64,000 nucleotides of DNA from Bacilli bacterium (GTDB lineage: Bacteria; Bacillota_I; Bacilli_A; ML615J-28; CAG-313): contig JAFVWY010000018.1 in NCBI GenBank assembly GCA_017501465.1, positions 141,829 to 205,828 on the forward strand, given 5' to 3'. The translations under genes were made by a program, and so were the position numbers. Below, piece by piece: positions 7,690 to 16,642 of this stretch (its first letter is position 1; each line of letters starts with the position of its first letter). The notes beneath the pieces were generated by a model. The model did not search any database, was not told the DNA's origin, and saw only the letters and a program-made list of their open reading frames with translations.

Positions 7690-8718
7690 ATGCCATATAT
7701 AATTTCAGCATCAGAAAAGACTAGAAAATCTGCATCAGAAACTGAAACAAAAGCATTATTGTATTTAATGAATTTTGACGAACATAGTAGTCAAATACAC
7801 TACTATATTATTGATGTAATAAATGACCTCTCTGGACATTCTGTAGATATGATTAATTCTTGGGATGTTCAATCGAAAGGAAATAAATCTCCTTCCCCCA
7901 AAACTATTGGAAAGGAAATAGTTACGCTTTTTAAAAATTTTATGTCTGAATTCAATTTTATGAAATCAATATTATTTCTAGGTGGTGTATCATCTACTTT
8001 TAGAATTGACGAGAGCATTAATATATTTGGAATTGAAAATGTTAAGTCATCATCAAAGACCAAAATGATTGAAGGATTAAAAGAAGAAGCTGCAGAAAAG
8101 GAATATATTGAAGGAGAGTGGATCACTGATGAAAATATTGATATTTTTTTAGACCAATTAACTTTTGTTATTGATGATAAAGGTAAAACTGAATATGTCA
8201 GAGGAATTATTAGCCTTAAAACTTCCGTTATAGTTAATGATGAAATTTTAATAAGCATTTTCGATTCCATCAGGGATGTGCAGTCAGCTAAAAAGAATAA
8301 TATGAATGTTGAAGGTAAAAGTTTGAATTCACTAACTGATATCTTAAGATTTAAAAGACACATGACATCAGATGAAATTCGAATTATGGCATTAAATCGT
8401 ATAGTAAACACAAATATAATGGATAAAGGAATGCCGATTTGCCTTAATGAAGTAATTGGACATTTGAGTAAAAATGATTTGAAAGATGTTGTTGAAGACT
8501 GTAAATTGAATATTTCTAAAGCACTGTTCGACAAAAATAATAGCGATAATTTTTGGGATTTGTTTGGTGAAATATATACACTTATTACTGATAATCCACA
8601 GGGAACAATAGAGAAAATATTTATTTTGATTAATAAAAACAAAATAAATTGTGTTCATCATTTAGATGAAATGGCTATAAAATATTTAGTTGCGCTAATA
8701 ATGGAGGTTATTATATGA
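7690..8718 (+). CDS. Cap4/DUF4297-like PD-(D/E)xK nuclease, Lamassu LmuA-like effector
   Basis: 342 residues with a strong ribosome site (AAGGAGGAAATAT). The N-terminal 130 residues look like a PD-(D/E)xK nuclease of the Cap4/DUF4297 type. Acidic residues D42 and D46 lie in a helical segment, followed by the signature WDVQSKG with Q61 and K63, the D-QxK variant known in Cap4. The rest is helical and of unknown fold. Its last codons overlap the next ATG (ATGA), so it is coupled to an SMC-like ATPase. A Cap4 nuclease plus SMC ATPase is the core of Lamassu defence, where ATPase sensing releases DNA degradation. Family assignment rests on motif and neighbour, so it is probable rather than certain. 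Confidence 0.65.
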   Translation: MPYIISASEKTRKSASETETKALLYLMNFDEHSSQIHYYIIDVINDLSGHSVDMINSWDVQSKGNKSPSPKTIGKEIVTLFKNFMSEFNFMKSILFLGGVSSTFRIDESINIFGIENVKSSSKTKMIEGLKEEAAEKEYIEGEWITDENIDIFLDQLTFVIDDKGKTEYVRGIISLKTSVIVNDEILISIFDSIRDVQSAKKNNMNVEGKSLNSLTDILRFKRHMTSDEIRIMALNRIVNTNIMDKGMPICLNEVIGHLSKNDLKDVVEDCKLNISKALFDKNNSDNFWDLFGEIYTLITDNPQGTIEKIFILINKNKINCVHHLDEMAIKYLVALIMEVII

Positions 8719-10322
8719 TTATAAATAAGATTGCTATTGGTAATTCCCAAGAAGCATTTATTGAGGATAGATTTACAAGTGGACTAAACATAATTTCAAG
8801 TGATGATAATAACAAAGGTAAAACAATTGTTATGCAAGCAATATTTTATGCTATTGGTAATGAACCTGTATTTCCTTCATCATTTGATTATAAAGAATAT
8901 TACTATATACTAGATTTCACTTTGGATAATGGAAATAACATTTTGTGTTGTAGAAAAAATGATTCATATGTTGTAAAAGTAAATGAAAGTTTAAATTTAT
9001 TTGATTCAACAGCAGAATTGAAAAGATTTTTTTCTAGAAATGGATTTGAATTTCCATATATTATAAAAGATAATATTAAAAAAATGGTAGATCCAGTTTT
9101 GTTATATGAGTTGTTCTTTGTTGGTCAAGACAAGAAAAACACTTCTGATATTATTCATAAAGGTTATTATAAAAAAGAAGATTTCATAAATATGATTTAT
9201 TCAATTGCAGGAATAGAATTAGTCCAAACATTAAACGTTGACGAAGAACTTACTAAAAAAAGAATAGATGAACTTGAAGAAGAAAAAAAACAATTAAAAA
9301 AACAAAATAAAATTTTATCTTCTAAAAGTACAACAATGAATACAGTTTCAACCTATAGTGATATAACATCTTTGGAATCTAAATTTTCTGAAATAAAAAA
9401 AATAAAAGATACTATTGTAGAATGTTCTAAAGAAAGAAATAGATTAATTAATAGACTACTTAAAAATGAAAATGCATTAAAAGAGTTAAGATCGTTAAAT
9501 CAATTTATAGAATCAGGAACTTTGCGATGTTCGGATTGTGGCAGTGATAAGATTTTTTATTACACAGAGGATAAGTCATATAATTTTGATATAACAACAA
9601 CAGACATGAGAACTCAAATTCTTAATTCAATTGAAGAAAAAATAGAAGCATATAAAGATGAAATAGATAAGTTAAATAATGTAATTGAGCAGTCTCAAAC
9701 TTTGTTAAAGGAATTATTAAAAGATCGTGATATATCAATTGAATCAATATTACTATATAAACCAGATTTTATTAATTATGTTGATGCAGATAATAGGCTT
9801 GTAGAAATAAAAAAAGAAATAAAAACATTAAAAGATTCATTAATAGTAGGAAAAACAAAGTCTAAGTATGTTCAAGAACAGAGAAATAAACTTATTGAAG
9901 ATATAGAGCAAGCAATGGACTCTATTTACCATATAATTGAATCTAATGGCCCTAATACATTTAGTATATTTACAAAAAAAGAAGAAACATATTCGGGATG
10001 CGAAGGGACAGAGTTTTATTTATCCAAACTATATGCGTTGCAAAAGATATTAAATCATACATATCCAATTGTAATGGATTATTTTAGAGATGGAGAGTTG
10101 TCAACACAAAAGGAAAGTGTAGTGATTGAAGAGTTCAAAAAACTATCAAATCAGGTTATTTTTTCTGCCACTTTAAAAGAACAAGAACTAGGAAAATATG
10201 ATAATATTGAAGATGTAAATCATATAGACTATATATCTAATATTCCGTTTCATTTATTACAAGAATCTTTTGTACAATTATTTGATGAATTGTTGAAAGA
10301 ATTAAATATAAAGATAAAATAA
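8715..10322 (+). CDS. SMC/RecN-type ATPase, Lamassu LmuB-like
   Basis: 535 residues. The N-terminus is an ABC/SMC head with a Walker A ending NNKGKT near residues 30-37. Two long coiled-coil arms follow (about 170-265 and 295-400), divided by a CxxC (C272, C275) that resembles a zinc hook. The C-terminal head has YPIVMDYFRDGE as a Walker B-like strand and a FSAT motif in place of a D-loop. This is the compact SMC form found in Lamassu and related ABC-type defence cassettes. It overlaps the nuclease gene by four bases and has GGAGG just upstream. The likely role is sensing phage DNA ends or structures and controlling the nuclease. Confidence 0.75.
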   Translation: MIINKIAIGNSQEAFIEDRFTSGLNIISSDDNNKGKTIVMQAIFYAIGNEPVFPSSFDYKEYYYILDFTLDNGNNILCCRKNDSYVVKVNESLNLFDSTAELKRFFSRNGFEFPYIIKDNIKKMVDPVLLYELFFVGQDKKNTSDIIHKGYYKKEDFINMIYSIAGIELVQTLNVDEELTKKRIDELEEEKKQLKKQNKILSSKSTTMNTVSTYSDITSLESKFSEIKKIKDTIVECSKERNRLINRLLKNENALKELRSLNQFIESGTLRCSDCGSDKIFYYTEDKSYNFDITTTDMRTQILNSIEEKIEAYKDEIDKLNNVIEQSQTLLKELLKDRDISIESILLYKPDFINYVDADNRLVEIKKEIKTLKDSLIVGKTKSKYVQEQRNKLIEDIEQAMDSIYHIIESNGPNTFSIFTKKEETYSGCEGTEFYLSKLYALQKILNHTYPIVMDYFRDGELSTQKESVVIEEFKKLSNQVIFSATLKEQELGKYDNIEDVNHIDYISNIPFHLLQESFVQLFDELLKELNIKIK

Positions 10323-10353
10323 AATGATAGGAAATAAAAAAAGGAGCATTTAA

Positions 10354-10776
10354 ATGAACGAAGACAAAAAACAGTATTTGCAGATGATACAAGAACCAAT
10401 AAGTAGGATGTCGTCAATTTCGGTAACTATTAAAGGCTTTACGGCAACAATTATAACAGGATTAACAGTAATATCATTTTCTGAAATTAAAACAATTATA
10501 CTAATACTGGCTTTTATGCCAATATTAGCTTTCACAATTATGGATATGTATTATTTGAGCATGGAAAGAAAATTTAGATACTTATATAATTGTGTATTAG
10601 ATGAAAAACATGACATTAATTTCTCATTAAAATTAATGAATGAACCATCAGATATAATAAGCGCACGAGCTAGATTTTTAGATTGCCTGAAGTCTCCGAG
10701 TATATATTTATTCTATCCATTGGTTTATGTAGTTTATATTATAACAATTATATTAAAAATAGGAGGAGTTTTATAA
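10354..10776 (+). CDS. Small multi-pass membrane protein paired with the TIR gene
   Basis: 140 residues. After a short polar N-terminus (QMIQEPISRMSS) come hydrophobic helices at about 24-44, 47-67 and 115-137. A conserved-looking aromatic, basic stretch (MYYLSMERKFRYLYN) lies between them. From memory this pattern matches a family of small membrane proteins often encoded beside ThsB-like TIR proteins, where the membrane partner may be the effector or anchor. I cannot confirm the family here. It lies 31 bases after the SMC gene, has AAGGAGC as ribosome site, and its stop abuts the TIR ATG. Confidence 0.6.
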   Translation: MNEDKKQYLQMIQEPISRMSSISVTIKGFTATIITGLTVISFSEIKTIILILAFMPILAFTIMDMYYLSMERKFRYLYNCVLDEKHDINFSLKLMNEPSDIISARARFLDCLKSPSIYLFYPLVYVVYIITIILKIGGVL

Positions 10777-11388
10777 ATGGCACATAAGACTTTTATTTCA
10801 TATAAATATAGCGAATCACAAACTTTAAGAGATAATATAATTAATAAATTAGGGGATGATGCTACTTATTATAGAGGTGAAACTTCTGATTCGCCTGATT
10901 TAAGTGATTTTAAAACCGAAACAATAAAGAAAAAATTAACTGATATGATGTATGATACAAGTGTAACAATTGTAATATTGTCTCCCAATATGAGAGAGAG
11001 TAAATGGATTGATTGGGAAATAGAGTATTCCTTAAAAGATATTACAAGAAAAGATAGAACATCGCATAATAATGGAGTTGTTGCAGTAATTATGAAAGTT
11101 GATGGTTCATACTCTTGGTTTAAAAAATCGGGGGTTAATTGCCATAGAACCGGCATTGTAAAATATGAAATGGATAAAATTTGTAAAATTATTTCAGCAA
11201 ATCACTTTAATTCTAATCCTCCAAAATGGCATTGCAATACATGTAAGACATACGATTGGTTGAATGGATCTTATATTACTTTTGTAGAAGAAGATGATTT
11301 TTTAGAAGAACCATTAAAATATATTGACAATGCATATGATAAAAGTGAAAATGATGGAAAAGGATATAAATTGAATAAAGAAAGATAA
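10777..11388 (+). CDS. ThsB-like TIR-domain protein (TIR_2/DUF1863 type)
   Basis: 203 residues. The first 130 residues carry a TIR-like fold: HKTFISYKYSES in the first strand, a YYRGETSDSPDL loop, TVTIVILSPNM in the central strand and SKWIDWEIEYSLKD around the candidate catalytic glutamate. This matches the ThsB/MTH538 kind, where TIR domains make signalling nucleotides from NAD. A C-terminal extension of about 70 residues has a CNTCKTYDW motif that may bind zinc. It follows the membrane protein with no gap and AGGAGG upstream. No ThsA (SIR2-SLOG) gene is present; the membrane protein would have to be the responder. The TIR assignment is good, the partner logic inferred. Confidence 0.75.
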   Translation: MAHKTFISYKYSESQTLRDNIINKLGDDATYYRGETSDSPDLSDFKTETIKKKLTDMMYDTSVTIVILSPNMRESKWIDWEIEYSLKDITRKDRTSHNNGVVAVIMKVDGSYSWFKKSGVNCHRTGIVKYEMDKICKIISANHFNSNPPKWHCNTCKTYDWLNGSYITFVEEDDFLEEPLKYIDNAYDKSENDGKGYKLNKER

Positions 11389-11390
11389 TT

Positions 11391-11654
11391 ATGAACAAAC
11401 TATTTAAATATATATTAGAAAACTATAATGATGGAATTGAAAAAGTAGATTCATCTACTGAACTATATAAAGTATTAACAAAAACACTTCCTAATAAAAT
11501 AGGATATACACTAGGAATAAGTGATCTTATAGTTAAAGGATCTATGGGATAAGGTAATAAAACACAGTATCCTTGGATTGCTATAATGGATAAGAACATT
11601 ACACAATCAACTCAATATGGATTAAAAAAACAATTATATGAGCTATATTATTAA
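11391..11654 (+). pseudogene. Fragment of an McrB N-terminal (DUF3578/MrcB) domain
   Basis: From ATG 11391 the frame reads an MrcB-like N-terminus and reaches KGSMG, then TAA (11550-11552), then GNKTQYPWIAIMDKNIT. In this family the motif is GxGQGN followed by PWIA, so the stop lies exactly where Gln belongs. The frame ends at 11654 without the rest of the domain or the AAA GTPase. It is a truncated, nonsense-carrying relic of an McrBC-type modification-dependent restriction gene lying right behind the TIR gene. Confidence 0.7.
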
Positions 11655-11714
11655 AACAATTAATTATAAAATTTACGTATTCTAAATTATTAAGATGAAA
11701 TCTTTGTTTAAATA

Positions 11715-11723
11715 TGTTATAAT
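11715..11723 (+). promoter_or_regulatory. Extended -10 promoter of the m5C/GHKL/HNH operon
   Basis: TGTTATAAT, 32 bases before the ATG at 11755. The sequence around it (AAATATGTTATAAT) is shared with the promoter before 17,997. Confidence 0.65.
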
Positions 11724-11754
11724 ACTTGTATATTCATTAAAAAAGGTAATAATT

Positions 11755-13032
11755 ATGAAATCATATACAATAAAAGAATTATCAAAACTAAGTGGCTTAA
11801 ATAGAAAAGAAATAAGAAAGCATTTAATTGCGCAAACATTAAAGAATGAAGTGCGTTCAGGAAAATACTTTGTAGAAGAAGAAGATTTAAATGTGTGGTT
11901 AAAGAACCCGACTGTTCTAGATGAAAATAATTTAGACTCTATTTTCAATGAAGAACAAGAAGAGGTACTAGAAGAAAAGGGTATTTATGAAAAAGATATT
12001 AGTAAAAGTAAAAAAAATATTGATTGGAAAAATGTTCCTTTAAACACTATTAAATTTGCTGACTTTTTCTGTGGAGCTGGAGGAATTTCTTTAGGTTTAT
12101 TGATGGCTGGATATGAGCCTGTTTTAGGAGTTGATATTAATGAGTCAGCTATTGAAACATATAGAAAAAATTTAGGTTCAAGATTCGAAAAATTAACTAA
12201 TCTTTCTGCAAAAGATATTACAAAAAAAGAAGTTAAAAGCGAAATCATTCAAAAGTTAAAAACTGAAAATGTTAAACTTATTTGTGGAGGATTCCCGTGT
12301 CAAGGGTTTAGCTTATCAGGTAGTAGAGTAATATCTGACCCTAGAAATACTTTATATAAAGATATGCTAGAGATTGTTGATGAAGTTAGACCAGAATTTA
12401 TTGTAATGGAAAATGTTGTAGGAATTACAACTATATATAAAGGTAAAGTACTAAACAAAATAATTCGAGATTATAGGAGAATAGGATATGAAATCTCGTG
12501 GCAAGAAATAAATGCTGCAGATTTTGAAGTTGGACAATCAAGAAAAAGAATTATTTTTATAGGTAATTGTGTAGATAAAAGAAACATATTCCCTAAAAAA
12601 TTAATAGATGATCCTGCAAATTATATTACTTGTGGTGACGTAATTGAAAAATATAAAACTATGAATGAAGATAAATCTATTAATCATATTTTTTCAAGAC
12701 ATTCTGATACTATGAAACAAAGACTTTTAGCAGTTCCTGTTGGTAAAAGTTTATATTCTAACTATGGAGATTCTTGGAAAAAGTGTTCTAAGGATAAACC
12801 TTCATGTACAATAAAAGGTAATCATGGGGCAACTAATATTCACTATGAACTTCCTAGAGTAATTACACCTAGGGAAATGGCAGCTTTGCAATCTTTCCCA
12901 GATGATTATATTTTTTATGGATCTAAACATGATATTCTTGTTCAAATAGGAAATGCTGTAGCACCATACGTAGCAAGATCAATAGGACTTGCTCTAAAAG
13001 AAGAAATATTAAAAGAAATAAATGAGGATTAA
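11755..13032 (+). CDS. DNA (cytosine-5-)-methyltransferase with N-terminal HTH
   Basis: 425 residues from ATG 11755; the longer frame from 11695 begins before the promoter. Residues 1-50 form an excisionase/MerR-like helix-turn-helix (YTIKELSKLSGLNRKEIRKH). From about 100 the canonical C5 methyltransferase motifs follow: FADFFCGAGGIS (I), GGFPCQGFS with catalytic C182 (IV), ENV (VI), QSRKRIIF (VIII), and NAVAP (X) at the end. The variable target-recognition domain lies between VIII and IX. It would methylate cytosine in a specific site and protect DNA from the linked HNH nuclease. The HTH probably autoregulates the operon, as known for several C5 methyltransferases. It overlaps no gene but is 1 base from the next ATG. 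Confidence 0.92.
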   Translation: MKSYTIKELSKLSGLNRKEIRKHLIAQTLKNEVRSGKYFVEEEDLNVWLKNPTVLDENNLDSIFNEEQEEVLEEKGIYEKDISKSKKNIDWKNVPLNTIKFADFFCGAGGISLGLLMAGYEPVLGVDINESAIETYRKNLGSRFEKLTNLSAKDITKKEVKSEIIQKLKTENVKLICGGFPCQGFSLSGSRVISDPRNTLYKDMLEIVDEVRPEFIVMENVVGITTIYKGKVLNKIIRDYRRIGYEISWQEINAADFEVGQSRKRIIFIGNCVDKRNIFPKKLIDDPANYITCGDVIEKYKTMNEDKSINHIFSRHSDTMKQRLLAVPVGKSLYSNYGDSWKKCSKDKPSCTIKGNHGATNIHYELPRVITPREMAALQSFPDDYIFYGSKHDILVQIGNAVAPYVARSIGLALKEEILKEINED

Positions 13033-13033
13033 T

Positions 13034-14938
13034 ATGTCTAAGTGGAAATGGAATTTTAGTGTAAAAAATGAGCCTGATTATAAATTAGTAGATTCATTTA
13101 GTGATTCAAAGTTCAATATTAATTGTGTTGCCTCTTTTACTAGGGAAATTATTCAAAATTCATTGGATGCTAAGAATAAAGAAATTAATTCTCCCGTAGA
13201 AGTTAAGTTTGAAATTAAAAAAATAAAATCTAGTAAAATTCCAGGAATAGCTGATTTATTATTTGTGCTTGAGAAATCATTATTGAATTTAACTCATCCT
13301 GAAACAATAAACAAATTTAAAAGAGCAATAGAAAACTTAAAGAAAGATGAAATAGAAGTTTTAAAAATTTCTGACTATAATACTCTTGGAATGACTTTGA
13401 AAAGTTGGGAAGCTTTATTATTTAAAGAAGGCGTTTCTGACAAACAAAATGATTCATCAGCTGGAAGACATGGTGTAGGGAAAAAAGCGTCATTTCTAAT
13501 GAGTTTATGTAATACTGTATATTATGCTACTAAAAATATTAATGATGAAATTTTTTTTAGTGGGAAATCTGTATTAGTCGATTGGAAAAAAGATAATAAT
13601 GATAGTGAGTGGTATTCAAGAACAGGATGGTTTGGTGATAAAACTGACAATAGTATTAGATTTTTAAAAAATGAAGAAATAAATGATATTGATAATTTCT
13701 TTATTAGAAAAGATTCATATGGTTCAGATGTAATGGTTTTATCTCCAAGAGTTATTGATGAAGAATATGATCTTGAAAGATTGATAATTAATTCGGTTTT
13801 AGAAAATTTCTATGTTGGTTTATGCGAAAATAAATTGGTTGTGAAAGTTAATAAAATAGAAATCAATTCAAAAAATGTGAATAATGTTTTAGAAAATTAT
13901 TATATTGACAAATTTACAAGACAAGGAATTATTGGTTCTAATATTACTTATGGTTTGCTGAGAGATTTTAAGAATGCGTATATAGAAAATTATAAAACTC
14001 CTGTAGTTATCGATATACCAAAATTAAATTCTCATTTAGATTTATACATAACATTAAATACAGAAAAAGCTAAGAAATACTATTCTTTCTATCGTGATCA
14101 TGGTATGAAAATAAAAGATGAAAGATTTAGTGATGCAGATAAGACATTTGCAGCAATAGTTGTGGCAAGAGGAGATGGCATTAATGAATTTTTACTTAAT
14201 TTAGAAAATGCTGCTCATGATGATTTTATAGTTGATGAAAATTTAGATAAAGATAAAAAGAAAGAATTTAATGATATGCTATCATATATTAAAGATATGA
14301 TTGGCTATAATATTAAAAAAATAACAAAATTGGATTTAAGTGATGAAATTGAGTTAAATGAACTTAACGATATAATTGACAACCCTGGTGAAATAAGTAG
14401 AAAAGTTTCTAAAAAAACAACAGCTAAGAAAAGTATAAAACCAGAAAGTAAAATTGTAATTCAAACAAAATCAAATAAACAAGTTGAAGAAGAATGGAAT
14501 GAAAGAATTAAACCACTAGATCCTATTCCTGCAACACCAATAAAACCGATAGGGCCTGACACTCCTCCTCGTCCATTACCTTATTCTAAAGAATTAGAAG
14601 AAGAAAACAAAGAAGAAAAGAAGTTGCTTAAAGAGGTCGCTTTCGAAAAAATGTTAGTAACATTACATGATTGTTATTATATGCAATTTTCATGTTCATA
14701 TAATTTGAAACGAGTATCAATTCAAGTTACTGCTAAAAATGTTGATGATGCAGAAAATGATGTTGGTTATATGTTAAGCGAAATTCTATGGAACAATGAA
14801 ATTTATCCTAATAAGGGTAATAATTATATTGAACTAGGTGATTTAGCTGCATATGAAGATATGAAATTATTTATTAAATTAAAAGAATCTTCTAGATATA
14901 AATTATTCGCAAGAATTGTAGGTAAAACATATGATTAA
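13034..14938 (+). CDS. GHKL-type ATPase (paraMORC/Hsp90-like) linked to restriction
   Basis: 634 residues starting MSKWKWNF. The N-terminus has the GHKL ATP-binding motifs: REIIQNSLDAK (E38, N42, D45), the ISDYNTLGM box near 110-118, and GRHGVGKKASF near 143-153, the lid glycine motif. This set is the Hsp90/MutL/MORC fold. Bacterial paraMORC proteins occur beside m5C methyltransferases and nucleases. The middle is a transducer-like domain; the C-terminal part has a Pro-rich linker (PIPATPIKPIGP) and a small mixed domain. The gene follows the methyltransferase by one base and overlaps the next gene by eight. It probably works as an ATP-driven clamp coupling recognition to cleavage. Confidence 0.8.
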   Translation: MSKWKWNFSVKNEPDYKLVDSFSDSKFNINCVASFTREIIQNSLDAKNKEINSPVEVKFEIKKIKSSKIPGIADLLFVLEKSLLNLTHPETINKFKRAIENLKKDEIEVLKISDYNTLGMTLKSWEALLFKEGVSDKQNDSSAGRHGVGKKASFLMSLCNTVYYATKNINDEIFFSGKSVLVDWKKDNNDSEWYSRTGWFGDKTDNSIRFLKNEEINDIDNFFIRKDSYGSDVMVLSPRVIDEEYDLERLIINSVLENFYVGLCENKLVVKVNKIEINSKNVNNVLENYYIDKFTRQGIIGSNITYGLLRDFKNAYIENYKTPVVIDIPKLNSHLDLYITLNTEKAKKYYSFYRDHGMKIKDERFSDADKTFAAIVVARGDGINEFLLNLENAAHDDFIVDENLDKDKKKEFNDMLSYIKDMIGYNIKKITKLDLSDEIELNELNDIIDNPGEISRKVSKKTTAKKSIKPESKIVIQTKSNKQVEEEWNERIKPLDPIPATPIKPIGPDTPPRPLPYSKELEEENKEEKKLLKEVAFEKMLVTLHDCYYMQFSCSYNLKRVSIQVTAKNVDDAENDVGYMLSEILWNNEIYPNKGNNYIELGDLAAYEDMKLFIKLKESSRYKLFARIVGKTYD

Positions 14939-15818
14939 GACAAGTGATTTTCCGTACCCGGTTTTAAGAAGTGATAAAAGTGTTTTAACAAGTTATAAGA
15001 GAGAATATTATTTGAATATAAACTGTGATGATCCAATAAATAATGAAAATGAATATATTTTTAAAACTCAACTTTTAACAAATTCTGAAACTATCAATAA
15101 TATGCTTTCAGAAGGTAAGGCGTCATCTTATATTATTTATCAAACCAAAATTTTAAAAAGAATTTATAAAATCGATAATTCAGATTTGACTTATGAATTG
15201 AAGATACCATATTCATATTTTCAATCAATGGATGAAGTTAAAATTTCTGCTATTATTACAGCAAATGAAGATTTTGAGTTGTTATATAATGATGAAATTG
15301 ATGATGGTTATAATTTAGATGTCCCATATTTTATTACTAAAAAAGATATTGTAGCTATTTCAAATGAGATAATTTTTGATTTTAATAAAACTGGTAAAAC
15401 AATTATTAAATTGATTAAGCGTAATGATTTAACATCTGGATTTCAAGTGAACATTAATCAGGATGAATACATTTTAATTGAAGTGAACCCTGAATTTAAA
15501 AAAGCTTATGATGTTGTTGCTGTTAAACAGTCTGAATTAAAAATTCCAGCACTAACCATGATACATTCAAGTTTAATTCATATGGCAATGATTAATGTTT
15601 TTATTAGATTAATTAAAGAAGATTATAAACAACACATAAACAAAAGATGGTTTAAAGTGATAAGAAGTACTTTAAATACAAAAGATGTAATTTTAGAAGA
15701 TAGTTTATCTGATTTAAATGAAGATTTCGATATTAATAAAGTATACGAATTAGTTGATAAATTTTTAAATCATTTCTTTGACAAAGCAATATCTAAGTGT
15801 AGTGAGGCGTTAAAATGA
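14931..15818 (+). CDS. Hypothetical component of the GHKL restriction operon
   Basis: 295 residues, no recognised domain. The N-terminal 150 residues look beta-rich (alternating short strands, DFPYPVLRS start), and the C-terminus is helical with a long amphipathic stretch from about 205 to 290. No membrane segment or Cys cluster is visible. It overlaps the GHKL ATPase gene by eight bases and the following gene by four, so it is very likely an obligate part of the same complex. The beta-rich N-terminus might bind DNA or the ATPase, but nothing in the sequence decides. Confidence 0.65.
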   Translation: MIKTSDFPYPVLRSDKSVLTSYKREYYLNINCDDPINNENEYIFKTQLLTNSETINNMLSEGKASSYIIYQTKILKRIYKIDNSDLTYELKIPYSYFQSMDEVKISAIITANEDFELLYNDEIDDGYNLDVPYFITKKDIVAISNEIIFDFNKTGKTIIKLIKRNDLTSGFQVNINQDEYILIEVNPEFKKAYDVVAVKQSELKIPALTMIHSSLIHMAMINVFIRLIKEDYKQHINKRWFKVIRSTLNTKDVILEDSLSDLNEDFDINKVYELVDKFLNHFFDKAISKCSEALK

Positions 15819-16639
15819 AAATAGAATTAAGAAAAATAAATACATCTGAATATAATAATTTATTAAATAACATTAATGATAATTTAGAATTTTATATGAA
15901 TTATGAAAACAATGATATTCATATTTATGATGATGTTCGTACACTTGAAGAAATTAGCGAACCAATTGTTAATGGTGAAAAAATAGAAATAGAAATTTCA
16001 GAGGCAGATCTAAAATTTTTATCAACAATTTTAAAATGGAAAGAAAATTATTTGGTTGGCAAATTACTTCATAAAAAATTACAGCAATATGAATATAAAT
16101 TCTATGGTGTTTTTTATGAACGTGGTTTTTGGGCATATATTTGTCATCATCCTATGTTTAGAAAGTATATAAAAAATAGATATTTTTCAGGTGTGGTTGA
16201 AGAGTCAGAAGAAGATGATGATAAAAATGAAGATGTTGTGAAAAAAATTGAAAGATTTTTCTTATGTAAAGGAACTGCAAGTAGAACAGGTGTAATGTTT
16301 AATTGGATGCTTACTGAAAGTTTATATGATAAATATAAAATGTATGATTTATCAGAAGTAGGATTTTCATTTATTGATAGTGTAAAAGCAATTTATGAAA
16401 GAAGTTTTCATATGAATAAAAGAATAGTGAAAGCATTTGTTCAAGGTATTATTAATAACAACAGATCTGCTGCATTCAAAGATACTAAAACTAATTATCG
16501 TTCTATTATTCCAACTCATATTAGCAATATTGCAGCATTAAATTCATTAGATAGTTATGATAGTTATAATGACTTAGTCCAAAAAATAACATTAGAGCAA
16601 AAACATATCATTGCTTTGTATGAAAAGGAAAGAAGGTAA
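15815..16639 (+). CDS. Hypothetical component of the GHKL restriction operon (possibly DUF6339-like)
   Basis: 274 residues, mostly helical. A region at about 100-150 has WAYICHHPMFRKYI and then an acidic linker (EESEEDDDKNEDV), followed by CKGTASRTGVMFNWMLTESLYDKY, which looks conserved. From memory such proteins are called DUF6339 in similar operons, but I hold this weakly. It overlaps the preceding gene (ATGA) and is three bases from the HNH gene. It is probably a structural or targeting subunit; no catalytic motif is evident. Confidence 0.6.
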   Translation: MKIELRKINTSEYNNLLNNINDNLEFYMNYENNDIHIYDDVRTLEEISEPIVNGEKIEIEISEADLKFLSTILKWKENYLVGKLLHKKLQQYEYKFYGVFYERGFWAYICHHPMFRKYIKNRYFSGVVEESEEDDDKNEDVVKKIERFFLCKGTASRTGVMFNWMLTESLYDKYKMYDLSEVGFSFIDSVKAIYERSFHMNKRIVKAFVQGIINNNRSAAFKDTKTNYRSIIPTHISNIAALNSLDSYDSYNDLVQKITLEQKHIIALYEKERR

Positions 16640-16642
16640 AAT

